64,000 bases of DNA from contig NZ_PDWN01000007.1 of the NCBI RefSeq assembly GCF_010093205.1, positions 62,001 to 126,000 of the forward strand. The letters are read 5' to 3'. Positions 18,545-26,692 of this stretch are shown here, in pieces. The stretch is from Pseudoxanthomonas daejeonensis (lineage in GTDB: Bacteria; Pseudomonadota; Gammaproteobacteria; Xanthomonadales; Xanthomonadaceae). Every line of letters begins with the position of its first letter. Positions within the stretch are counted from its first letter, which is position 1. A model generated the notes under the pieces. That model searched no databases. It was not told the origin of the DNA and saw only the letters and a list, made by a program, of their open reading frames with translations. The position numbers and the translations under genes were made by a program.

Positions 18545-18900
18545 GCAGTTCTCCTTCAGACGCTTGCGGGCAGGCGCACGATGGCGCCCACGAGGGCTTC
18601 GGGGAGAAGTGGCGGAAGATCACCTGGTCCGTTCGCAACAGACATGCCGGGACGCAATGTACCGGCGACACGCGGATCGCCGACCTGCCCCTCCGCCCGT
18701 CCTCTCCCCGGGTGGATGCCGCGACGATGCGCGAAGAAGCCAGAACGATCCAATGACTTTTTCCCGGTTTTCGATATCCGAAACGGTATCGACCGGTGCC
18801 CGGCATCGTCCGCGCAGGCGCGCCGATGCACCGCACGCGACGGGACTGGAACGAAATCGAAGGGTTCCCGAGGAATCCACCGGGCCCGAAGGGACCGCAG
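18545..18900. promoter_or_regulatory. Upstream region of the GH51 gene
   Basis: 356 bp of chromosome between the GH51 start and the left end of the integrated element. It holds TTTCGATATCCGAAA (18769-18783, arms TTTCG/CGAAA), overlapping CGATA (18772-18776) and TATCG (18787-18791), which is operator-like. No convincing gene is seen. Confidence 0.35.
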
Positions 18901-18950
18901 TGGTGGGCGGTACAGGGTTCGAACCTGTGACCCCTACCATGTCAAGGTAG
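18901..18950 (-). repeat. attL: 50-bp duplicate of the tRNA-Val 3' end
   Basis: Identical over 50 bases to 41306-41355, covering CCA, the T arm, the variable loop and the anticodon arm of tRNA-Val. The sequence then diverges (GGAATT here, TGCTCT at the intact gene). It lacks the acceptor 5' strand and D arm, so it is a remnant and not a gene. Confidence 0.95.
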
Positions 18951-19031
18951 GGAATTGGCATCCGCCAGCGTTCGTAGAAGTCCTAACTGTCTGTTTTACC
19001 AAGGTCAAGGACTCTTGTGAACTCCCGGGGA

Positions 19032-19051
19032 TTTCCATACTCTTTCCATAC
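19032..19051 (+). repeat. Paired integrase arm-type repeats, left end
   Basis: TTTCCATAC occurs at 19032-19040 and again at 19043-19051 in the same orientation, between attL and the integrase start. The same pair with the same 11-bp period occurs inside the right end (41250-41269). Arm-site function is inferred. Confidence 0.6.
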
Positions 19052-19081
19052 TGGCAACTTGGTTCGCCAGCGGAGAGCGAC

Positions 19082-20269
19082 GTGGCCCACCTATCTAGCC
19101 GCAAGACCCCACTGATCGACCTGAGGACAGTCGAGCGGCGCGAGAAGCTGAAAGCGCGCGCGAGTAGCGAGCCCTATTGGCAGCCACTGTCCGCCGGGCA
19201 GTACCTGGGCTTCCGTCCCTCGGCAGGGAGCGGGCTGGGCACATGGCTTGCCCGGTTCTACGACCCGGACACAGCACGCAAGCCGAACCGTTCGTTGGGC
19301 GACTTCGGCACCCTTCCCCCGAACAAGCGGTTCGACGCGGCCAAGCGGGAAGCCGAAGAGTGGTTCCGCCACCTGTCTCGCGGTGGCTCGGAGGACGATG
19401 TCACCGTGCGCCAGGCCTGCGAGCGTTATGCAGCCAGCAATGCCGATGCAGCCAAACGCTTCCCGCGCTACGTTTACGGCGATCCGATCGCGCAGATAAG
19501 GCTGCGCCGGCTCCGCGAACATCATGTACGGGAGTGGCGTGCGCGATTGGAATCGATGCCAGCCCTTGTAACGAGGAACAAGCTGCATCAACCGGTTACA
19601 CGGAAGCGCGCCGCCGCAACGGTCAACCGCGACATGGTGGCATTTCGGGCAGCGCTGAATGCAGCGCTTTCCCGCGGCGAAGTCGACACGGCTTTGGCAT
19701 GGCGCAAGGCGCTGCAGCCAGTCGCAAACGCTAATGGGCGCCGCGATCTGTACTTGGACAAAATGCAACGACGCGCCCTGCTGGCCGCCCAACCGGCAGA
19801 TGCCGCAGCGTTTTGCCGCGGACTTTGCCTCCTGCCCCTGCGCCCAGGCGCATTGGCAGGATTGACGGCTGGCGACTTCGACGCCCGCACGGGCACACTC
19901 GTCATCAAGAGTGATAAAGCCAACGCAGATCGCCGCATTCTGCTCCCCCAAGACACGGCGACCCTGCTCAAGGACCAGGCCAGCGGCAAACTTCCGCGAG
20001 CGCCACTTTTTGCCCGAGCTGACGGCAGGCCTTGGGACAAGGATGCATGGAAGGGACCTGTCAAAGACGCCGCACGCACAGCAGCCCTTCCGGAGTCTGT
20101 GACCGCCTATACCCTGCGCCACTCCACCATTACGGATCTGGTCACAGGCGGACTGGATCTGTTGACCGTCGCTCAAATCAGCGGCACTAGCGTGCGTATG
20201 ATTGAGAAACATTACGGCCATCTGCGTGGTGAGCGCGCCGCCGCGGCTTTGGCGGGTCTGGCGCTCTGA
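19082..20269 (+). CDS. Tyrosine recombinase (integrase)
   Basis: Site-specific recombinase expected to integrate and excise the element at tRNA-Val (395 aa). The N-terminal arm-binding and core-binding regions (to about residue 200) precede a catalytic domain with R254 (LPLRPGALAGL), R346 and its following His (AYTLRHSTITD) and the nucleophile Y378 (IEKHYGHL). The position before LR is occupied by Y-T rather than the usual His-x, a variation seen in this superfamily. The GTG at 19082 has GGAGAG upstream, and the frame further upstream runs through the tRNA remnant. It lies 131 bp from attL, the usual arrangement. Confidence 0.93.
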   Translation: MAHLSSRKTPLIDLRTVERREKLKARASSEPYWQPLSAGQYLGFRPSAGSGLGTWLARFYDPDTARKPNRSLGDFGTLPPNKRFDAAKREAEEWFRHLSRGGSEDDVTVRQACERYAASNADAAKRFPRYVYGDPIAQIRLRRLREHHVREWRARLESMPALVTRNKLHQPVTRKRAAATVNRDMVAFRAALNAALSRGEVDTALAWRKALQPVANANGRRDLYLDKMQRRALLAAQPADAAAFCRGLCLLPLRPGALAGLTAGDFDARTGTLVIKSDKANADRRILLPQDTATLLKDQASGKLPRAPLFARADGRPWDKDAWKGPVKDAARTAALPESVTAYTLRHSTITDLVTGGLDLLTVAQISGTSVRMIEKHYGHLRGERAAAALAGLAL

Positions 20270-20307
20270 TGTCTGCCATCGACCGAAAGCGGGCTTCAAC
20301 GCCTGAG

Positions 20308-20496
20308 CTAAACCGACCGGCCAAGCCGGAGGGAGTCGATGGCGGCCCTAATCAGCATCAGGGCTACCGCGATTTCCATGAGCAATGAAAAGCCCATGCT
20401 GACGAGGTCCAGTAGCCACGGGGCGCCGATGCCGTCAACGCCTTTAAATAAGCCCAAGTACGACCAGCGTAGGCACGCCACCAAGTGCGCAAGCAA
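20308..20496 (-). CDS. Possible small membrane protein
   Basis: A 62-residue frame starting at TTG, convergent with the integrase gene. One hydrophobic segment (VSMGFSLLMEIAVALMLI) could span the membrane, flanked by basic residues at the C terminus. There is no recognised family, no strong ribosome-binding site, and the start is non-ATG. It may be chance coding in an otherwise empty gap. Confidence 0.22.
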   Translation of the reverse strand: MLAHLVACLRWSYLGLFKGVDGIGAPWLLDLVSMGFSLLMEIAVALMLIRAAIDSLRLGRSV

Positions 20497-20763
20497 CCTA
20501 AATCACCCTCATGCCGACGCGATGGAGCCCATCGTGCCTGCCCATTAGCTTAACCACCGTAAGCTGTCTACCCGAATGCGGCGTGCCCCGATCCGTTAGC
20601 CAAGCGTCAGCATGGTGTCCGACCTGGGCCGGCTAGGCAGCTCCAGCGACATGCGTAAACTCAAATGGCACCGCCGAGACTAGCCCGCTCGCAAGTGCGA
20701 GACGTTCGCCTGCTGGTACATACAGCCTATAGAATGAGCTAAGACTATCGACGAGGGGATCGT
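20497..20763. promoter_or_regulatory. Upstream region of the eight-gene cassette
   Basis: Non-coding stretch before the MoxR gene. A possible weak promoter is TTCGCC (20705-20710) with TATAGA (20728-20733) at 17-bp spacing. AGGGG precedes the GTG start. No terminator, operator dyad or RNA structure stands out. Confidence 0.3.
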
Positions 20764-22344
20764 GTGTCGCCGTTCAATCTGTTCCAGCGCGTCTCTCAGG
20801 CGCCCACCAATCCCAGAGCCGAACCCTCACCCCGCGCCTTCGATGTCGCGGAACTGTATGAAGGTCCCGTAGGTCTGCAGGATGACGCGAATGCCCCCAA
20901 ATTACGCTTGGACGAGAAGCTGCGTCAGGCGTATTTCTGGATTGTCAACAATGCGATCATCAGTCCGCACTACGACGTCGAGTACAACGACGGCCCGGCG
21001 GCTTCGTTTGCCGTTGGCGATACCCGCCGTCAACTCGCGCTGCCATCTGCGCAGAGTTATTCCAGCTATGCCTTATTACCTCTGCTGACGTTTGCCACTC
21101 GGCGCAAATGCCTATTCGTCGGTGGCCCCGGTCGCGGAAAAACTGCCAGCGCCATCTTGATGGGAGTGCTGGCCGGCTACCCTGTTCGCGAAGTGCGCCG
21201 TGCGATGCAGCATGGCCATCCACAGATGACCATCGCCGACCTACTAGGCAATCCCTTGCCTGCCGATCTCGTTGCAGCTCAGGACATGAGCGAGATACGA
21301 ATCGCATGGCGCAAATGGCTCGGCATGCGGGTCAAGATCATTGATGAGTACAACCGTATCCCCACACGCACGCAGAGCGCATTGCTGACAGTGATGGGCG
21401 ATAACTACGCCGAGGTCCTCAACCACGTCTACGAGTGTCCCGACTCAGCTTGGTACCTCACCGCCAACGACGATCGCGGCGGTGGTACCTACCAGGTCAT
21501 CGAGGCGCTGCGCGACCGCATCGATGTGGTGGTGCAAGCCCTCGCGTTCAATCCGCGCTTTCTGGATGACATGCTTCTGCGCATCGAGCAGAACATCCGC
21601 CCGGAAGAGGTCGTGCCTCGCGACATCATCTTCTCCGAGACTGAAGGGGATCAGATGTTGCACGAGATCCGTGCGATTGAAGTTCCCCACGACGTGCTGC
21701 GGCGGATCGAGTTCTTCTGCAGCCAATTCGAGCTTATGGAGACGGCCGGGGCGCAGTTTGAGTACCTGACCAAAGACACGGCGCGCCTCGCCGGGGCGGA
21801 CTGGGCTCAGGTGACGTCAGCCGATGGCGGCCGCGACCGACTGAAAGATCTCGGCTGCCAGACCCGCAACGGCCTGTCGGTCCGCAACCTGATGACGCTG
21901 CTGATCTATGCCAAGGCTATAGCGTACTTCCGCGGAAATCTTGCGGTGTCGCTGGAGGACCTGCGTCAAGTGTTGCCGTTTGTCCTCAATGACAAGTTGC
22001 AGCCTGATCTCGACGCCCCCTTCTTTGCATTGCCGGAGAACGGCCCCTATCGCACGGACCGGATCAGCTGGCTACGCTGGCTGTTGGACGCCTCCAACGC
22101 TGAGTACGACCGCCTGGATCTGGACCGGAATGACCCGGTGGGCGAACTGTCCGCACAGTTCGCAAATGGGCTCGACGGTGTCTCCGAACGCGAGACCCGC
22201 GCACGCCTGACCCGCATCGAGCGATTGATTGAAGAAAGGGTCAAAGGCCGGAAGCTCTACGGTCATTTGTACGATGACCTGCTTAAACTCAAGTACCTAC
22301 ATCAGCGCTATACCAATTATCTCCACTGGCTGCGGGCGCGCTGA
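20764..22344 (+). CDS. MoxR-family AAA+ ATPase (first gene of the cassette)
   Basis: ATP-driven remodelling ATPase (526 aa). Walker A is GGPGRGKT at residues 120-127. Walker B is VKIIDEYNRIP with D194/E195. A sensor-type Asn lies in WYLTANDD, and ALRDRIDVVVQALAF resembles the MoxR arginine-finger/sensor 2 region. The C-terminal 200 residues are helical and not a known domain to me. MoxR ATPases usually act with a vWA-domain partner, and one is encoded two genes downstream. The GTG start has AGGGG eight bases upstream. The stop is one base before the next ATG, so the operon is tightly coupled. Confidence 0.9.
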   Translation: MSPFNLFQRVSQAPTNPRAEPSPRAFDVAELYEGPVGLQDDANAPKLRLDEKLRQAYFWIVNNAIISPHYDVEYNDGPAASFAVGDTRRQLALPSAQSYSSYALLPLLTFATRRKCLFVGGPGRGKTASAILMGVLAGYPVREVRRAMQHGHPQMTIADLLGNPLPADLVAAQDMSEIRIAWRKWLGMRVKIIDEYNRIPTRTQSALLTVMGDNYAEVLNHVYECPDSAWYLTANDDRGGGTYQVIEALRDRIDVVVQALAFNPRFLDDMLLRIEQNIRPEEVVPRDIIFSETEGDQMLHEIRAIEVPHDVLRRIEFFCSQFELMETAGAQFEYLTKDTARLAGADWAQVTSADGGRDRLKDLGCQTRNGLSVRNLMTLLIYAKAIAYFRGNLAVSLEDLRQVLPFVLNDKLQPDLDAPFFALPENGPYRTDRISWLRWLLDASNAEYDRLDLDRNDPVGELSAQFANGLDGVSERETRARLTRIERLIEERVKGRKLYGHLYDDLLKLKYLHQRYTNYLHWLRAR

Positions 22345-22345
22345 C

Positions 22346-23338
22346 ATGGTGTCCGCGCCCTTGGCCGGCGCACTGGCCGCGCGTCGCACCGTGCTCAACC
22401 AGCGCGTGGCTGAGGCCCGCCACCGCTGGCCTAGCCTGGATCTTCCAGCATTTGCAGGCTTTGTCGGCGGCACGCTGGATGAGGTCTGCCAGGCAGTCGA
22501 GGGCGTCGATGTCTCGGCCACCACGCGGGTGTGCGAGGTCGCCTTCGAGCTCGGGCTGGACCTTGTTGCGCAGGGATATGCCGGACCCAAGGCTCGACTC
22601 CCTTGGGTAGAAAATGCTTGGCGCTCGCTTGCGCCATCAGTTGCCCCACTGCTGGCACGCGAACCACTGGAAACCCTCGGCGCAATTACGAACGCCGCTG
22701 TGCGCCTGGGCAGCCTTCCGGACATCCGTGTGGCCGAATGGATCAGCCTGATGGTCGGATTGGCCCGCCAATGCGACTCCGTCCAGACCTTGCGCGATCT
22801 CGGCGCAGTTTGCGCGTGGCGTGCGGGCATGACTCACATGCGTGGTCCCGCACTAACTCGTGCGGACTCGTTGCCCGCCAGCCTTGCGATCGCAGCCGTC
22901 GGCGGCGTAGGAACGGAGTGGTCGACGCTCCGAGAGCGTATGGCATCCGAGCGCTGGTGGAACCCGAGTACCGCCGATGTCGACGCGCAGGGGCGTTCCG
23001 TTGGCGGTTTCACCGGATTGGGGGGTCCGTTCGCAGTACCACCACAGGTGCGCGCAGTCGCGGACGGCTTTGTTGCTGAGAGCGGCGGGCGATATTACCT
23101 AGTGCTTGCCGACGCCTACGGCGCCGTTGTCCTGCCAGCCAGCGCGGAAGAGTTTGCAGCTGGCACCGCTATCAGGCCGCGGGACCTCACGATCACTCGA
23201 GAGGGCATCTTTCTCGGGCGCATGCAGGTGCAGTGGGCTGTAACCGGCGATCGCATGCAGGCTGTCGTCGGGCCTGCGGGGATCGCCATCTTCTCTCCGT
23301 GGTCGCACCACGTTCGCGTAATGCCCACGCCAAGATGA
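22346..23338 (+). CDS. Unknown protein between MoxR and vWA genes
   Basis: 330-residue protein with no family I recognise. The N-terminal two thirds is alpha-helical and Ala/Arg/Leu-rich. The last third looks beta-rich (GGRYYLVLADAYGAVVLPAS, ITREGIFLGRMQVQWAVTGD, VVGPAGIAIFSPW). There is no signal peptide or membrane segment. Its place between the ATPase and its vWA partner is where the third component of MoxR-vWA sets is often found, so it may be an adaptor or substrate. The ATG at 22346 follows the MoxR stop by one base; the gene overlaps the next by four bases. Confidence 0.8.
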   Translation: MVSAPLAGALAARRTVLNQRVAEARHRWPSLDLPAFAGFVGGTLDEVCQAVEGVDVSATTRVCEVAFELGLDLVAQGYAGPKARLPWVENAWRSLAPSVAPLLAREPLETLGAITNAAVRLGSLPDIRVAEWISLMVGLARQCDSVQTLRDLGAVCAWRAGMTHMRGPALTRADSLPASLAIAAVGGVGTEWSTLRERMASERWWNPSTADVDAQGRSVGGFTGLGGPFAVPPQVRAVADGFVAESGGRYYLVLADAYGAVVLPASAEEFAAGTAIRPRDLTITREGIFLGRMQVQWAVTGDRMQAVVGPAGIAIFSPWSHHVRVMPTPR

Positions 23339-25146
23339 GCGCATCTGAGTCCGAATCACTAGCAGCCTGGCGTGCGGCATGGCCACAGGCACTAGCGGCA
23401 TGGAGTCGCTTTACACGCCTTCAGGATCCGCGCCTGTGCGAGACCCGCGTGGAGGCAGCGGCCGAGGGCCTGACCGGCAGCTTTGCCATGATTCGCCTGG
23501 CCGACCAGCGCGTCGTCATCGATCTTCCGGAGGTCGCACGACTGGGTCTGCAGGCCTATTCCCTAGAAATCCTCGCCCATGAGATCGGTCACCACGTCTT
23601 GGCGCCAGCCACGGCTACTGACCATGCTCGGCTACTCGCTCGCATCCGCCGCGCATTGCCGACGCTTGAAGCTCATGCGCCAATGGTGGCCAACCTGTAT
23701 ACCGACCTGCTGATCAATGATCGCCTGCAAAGGCAGTGCGGCCTGCGCATGGGCGACATCTATCGCCGCCTTGCAGCGCAGCAGGAGCCTTCCGATCAAG
23801 GCGACGCTTCATCCGTTTGGCAGCTATATATGGGGATCTATGAGCAACTCTGGCAAGAACCGCCGGGCTCGCTGGGTGGTCCAACCGACGATACGGAACT
23901 GCGCGGCGATGCCTGGCTAGGCGCGCGCGTGATTCGGGTGTATGCCAGCGAATGGCTCGAAGGGGCCGGTCGCTTCGCCATGCTCCTTCTCCCGCGGCTG
24001 CTGGAGACCGTCAAAGACCTTCGCGTCAACGCTTTGATGGATACGCGAGACGCGGGCCAGGGAACTCATCCGGCCGGGCTGGATCGCCTGGAAGACGATG
24101 AGATGGCACCCGTGCCGCATCCCGCATCTGACCCCCGGATCACAGGCGAGCTCTCCATTGCCGAGGAAAGCGCACCGGCCGACACCCGTCAGGAGGCGCA
24201 TACCGACGCGCACTCACCAAGCGGTGGGCAAGCGCGCGAGCCGTTCGAATACGGTGAAATTCTCCGCGCCGCTGGCCTTGATCTGGACGACCATCAGATC
24301 GCCGTTCGCTACTACCGCGAGCGCGCCCTCCCCCACCTTATCCGTTACCCCACGCGTCCACAGCCGCAGTCATTGGAGCTCTTGCCAGAAGGACTGGAGC
24401 CTTGGGAGCCTGGCGATCCATTGGACGCGGTCGACTGGCTGCAATCACTGATGCAGTCGCCATCGGTGGTACCTGGCGTCACGACCGTGCAACGCATCCA
24501 TGGCCTAGCGCCCGAACTAGAGCCGCAAGCCGAACCGGTAGACCTGGATCTGTACGTCGACAGCTCCGGGTCGATGCCCAATCCCCAACAGCGCACGTCG
24601 TTCCTGACCCTAGCTGGCGCGGTGATCGCTTTGTCGGCGTTGCGGGTAGGAGCACATGTCCAAGCCACGCTCTGGAGCGGAAAACACCAATACCTGCAAA
24701 CCTCAGGGTTCGTTCGCTCGGAGGAAGATATCCTCAAGGTGCTGACCGGCTACTTCGGTGGCGCCACAGCCTTCCCCATACATCGCCTCCGCGACACCTA
24801 CGAAAATCGCCCTGCGCACGCACGCGCGGTGCACATTCTGCACATTTCCGACGACGGCATCACCACTATGTTCGAGCAGGATGAGAACGGTAAGAGTGGC
24901 TGGACGGTGGCAGCGCAGGCTCTGCGTGCCGCCCGAGGCGGAGGCACCATGGCGCTGAACTTATTCAGCCCTCTGCCTGCCAGCCTAGCCAACACCGGCG
25001 CCAGCGGCTGGACGGGCGACCTGCTGCGGGCGCGCGATGCCGGCTGGCACATCCATGTGGTGCGCGACATGGCAGAGCTGCTGGCTTTCGCGCGGGAATT
25101 CAGTCGGCAGCACTATGTCCCGATTCGCAGGGGCACGGACTCATGA
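23335..25146 (+). CDS. vWA-domain protein with N-terminal HEXXH metallopeptidase-like domain
   Basis: Probable MoxR partner (603 aa). An N-terminal domain carries the zinc-peptidase motif H82-E83-I-G-H86 within LEILAHEIGHHVLAP. A linker of about 60 polar residues rich in Ala, Asp and Glu follows (about 260-300). The C-terminal vWA domain has a full MIDAS start DLYVDSSGSM (D409, S411, S413) and a later Asp in ILHISDDGITTMF. The layout resembles the DUF2201 group, which also pairs with MoxR ATPases, although I cannot confirm membership. The ATG at 23335 overlaps the preceding stop (ATGA). Whether the HEXXH is proteolytic or structural is unknown. Confidence 0.85.
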   Translation: MSASESESLAAWRAAWPQALAAWSRFTRLQDPRLCETRVEAAAEGLTGSFAMIRLADQRVVIDLPEVARLGLQAYSLEILAHEIGHHVLAPATATDHARLLARIRRALPTLEAHAPMVANLYTDLLINDRLQRQCGLRMGDIYRRLAAQQEPSDQGDASSVWQLYMGIYEQLWQEPPGSLGGPTDDTELRGDAWLGARVIRVYASEWLEGAGRFAMLLLPRLLETVKDLRVNALMDTRDAGQGTHPAGLDRLEDDEMAPVPHPASDPRITGELSIAEESAPADTRQEAHTDAHSPSGGQAREPFEYGEILRAAGLDLDDHQIAVRYYRERALPHLIRYPTRPQPQSLELLPEGLEPWEPGDPLDAVDWLQSLMQSPSVVPGVTTVQRIHGLAPELEPQAEPVDLDLYVDSSGSMPNPQQRTSFLTLAGAVIALSALRVGAHVQATLWSGKHQYLQTSGFVRSEEDILKVLTGYFGGATAFPIHRLRDTYENRPAHARAVHILHISDDGITTMFEQDENGKSGWTVAAQALRAARGGGTMALNLFSPLPASLANTGASGWTGDLLRARDAGWHIHVVRDMAELLAFAREFSRQHYVPIRRGTDS

Positions 25147-26108
25147 TCGTGCTTTGGCGGCTCACCAAGCTTTGTAATTTGGCCTGCGGCTTCTGCGCCT
25201 ACGACCGGCGCGTGCCGCAGCCAAGGGTGCAGTCGCTCCCTGCGGAAGTCGAGCGGTTGGCCGCGCTGTTTGGTGCGTACCGCGAATCCGTGGGACAGCC
25301 GGTGCTGTTGTCTTGGCTTGGCGGCGAACCCATGCTGTGGCCAGGCGTCCTCGATCTTTCAGGTCGGCTCAAACGGCAGTTCGGCCTGCGGACAAGTATC
25401 ACCACCAATGGCACGCGTAGTTGGCAGCCAAGCAGCGCACAAGCACTGAGCGAATCCTTTGACGAGATCACGTTCAGCGTCGATGCCTTGGAAACGACGC
25501 ATGAGCGACTGCGGGGTTGGCCCGGTGGAATGGCTCGACTTGCGGAGGGCATCCAGCGCTTGGCTAACCTGCGCCGCCCCGGAAGCGGCCCACTTCTGCG
25601 TGCCAACGTGGTGTTGATGCGTGACACCCTGCCGGAGTTCGCAGAGTTGTGCATGCGCCTCGCGGATTGGGGCATTCAAGAGATCACGTTCAACCAGCTG
25701 GGCGGGCGTGATCGACCAGATTTCCACCGGGCCCAGGCGTTGGGGCTGCCTGACATCTCGAGGTTGCGCGAACTCCTGCCGCCGCTGGTGGCCGCTCTGG
25801 CCGATCGCGGAGTGCGACTGCACGCCGATACTTCCTATGTGGCGCGGTTGGAAGCCACTGCAGCAGGTCGTCCGGTCGCGGTGACCGAGTGCGAAGCACG
25901 GCGACCCACGATCTTCATCGATGAGTTCGCCCGCATTGCCGCCTGTAGCTTCACGCTCGACTCGCATTCCCTGTCCTCCGATTCCGTGCGGACGATTTCC
26001 GATATAGCCGAGCTACGCGACCGCTTGGCCGCGCGTCGCCGGAGCGCGCCTGCCGCGGTCTGTAACGATTGCCCTTCCACACAGGTTTTCGCCAAGTTCG
26101 GGACATGA
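25143..26108 (+). CDS. Radical SAM enzyme
   Basis: 321-residue radical S-adenosylmethionine enzyme. The [4Fe-4S] ligands are C11, C15 and C18 (LCNLACGFC). SWLGGEPMLWP (about 58) matches the GGEP SAM-amine motif, and TSITTNGTR and ITFSVDALE follow the barrel pattern. The C terminus has three further cysteines (AACSF, CNDCPS) suggesting a shortened SPASM/Twitch auxiliary cluster, as in peptide- or protein-modifying enzymes. The substrate is unknown; the adjacent small protein, the unknown 330-residue protein or an acid activated by the ligase are candidates. The ATG at 25143 overlaps the upstream stop by four bases. Confidence 0.92.
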   Translation: MIVLWRLTKLCNLACGFCAYDRRVPQPRVQSLPAEVERLAALFGAYRESVGQPVLLSWLGGEPMLWPGVLDLSGRLKRQFGLRTSITTNGTRSWQPSSAQALSESFDEITFSVDALETTHERLRGWPGGMARLAEGIQRLANLRRPGSGPLLRANVVLMRDTLPEFAELCMRLADWGIQEITFNQLGGRDRPDFHRAQALGLPDISRLRELLPPLVAALADRGVRLHADTSYVARLEATAAGRPVAVTECEARRPTIFIDEFARIAACSFTLDSHSLSSDSVRTISDIAELRDRLAARRRSAPAAVCNDCPSTQVFAKFGT

Positions 26109-26692
26109 ACATGCCAACGGGTCCCTCCCTCGATACGCTCCTGCGGCGCCTGCTGGACACACCGCCGGATTTCCTGGATCCCCCTTGGCGCGGTGGTGCC
26201 GGCCAACTGCATGTGGCCGCCGTGGTCAACGACGTGTTCGTCGCGCGTGGTCTGCGCCCGGCCCCTTCGCTTCTGGCCACACTCTCCGGCAACCTGTCCG
26301 GTGTCGATTCCAACCAAATGACCCTTGCCGCGGTCATCGCTTGGATGATGGCTGACGAGAGCTGGGACAGCTTCAAGACCGAGGCAGACACTTGGACCGC
26401 GCTGTTCGTGGAAGCTGCTCCCGCCTTGGCGGCGAGTGCGCCCGCAGACCGTTTCGTGTTCGACCCGGAACGACGCGAAGAACTGGCGCGCATAGTAGTC
26501 GCACGGTTGGGCCTGCTGCCAGACGGCGAAACGCAGGCTCAGGCGGCTGACAGGCTGGCGCGTGTGAGTGGCGTGGAACGGAGGCGCCTGCTGGAGGCGA
26601 GTCGCACGGCGGAGGCCCGTGCACGAGCTATTCGTGAGGCACTGGCGAAAAAGGCAGCGGAGGAGTCGGCCGACAAGTGGACACGAGAGTGA
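26105..26692 (+). CDS. Unknown helical protein after the radical SAM gene
   Basis: 195-residue protein, no family recognised. It has an N-terminal globular part (LDTLLRRLLDTPPDFLDPPW, then LHVAAVVNDVFVARGL) and a C-terminal charged helix (about 150-195, alternating Arg, Glu and Ala) likely to be a coiled coil. No signal peptide, no cysteines. It could be a dedicated carrier, adaptor or substrate for the radical SAM or adenylating enzyme. The ATG at 26105 overlaps the upstream stop by four bases. Confidence 0.8.
   Translation: MNMPTGPSLDTLLRRLLDTPPDFLDPPWRGGAGQLHVAAVVNDVFVARGLRPAPSLLATLSGNLSGVDSNQMTLAAVIAWMMADESWDSFKTEADTWTALFVEAAPALAASAPADRFVFDPERREELARIVVARLGLLPDGETQAQAADRLARVSGVERRRLLEASRTAEARARAIREALAKKAAEESADKWTRE

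Noticed and set aside
18901-18950. A second tRNA-Val gene at the left element end
   Set aside because: Only the 3' 50 bases match; acceptor 5' strand and D arm are missing, so it is an att repeat.
18539-19081. N-terminal extension of the integrase frame through the attL repeat
   Set aside because: The frame is open but crosses the tRNA remnant and has no integrase similarity; the GTG at 19082 has a good ribosome-binding site.
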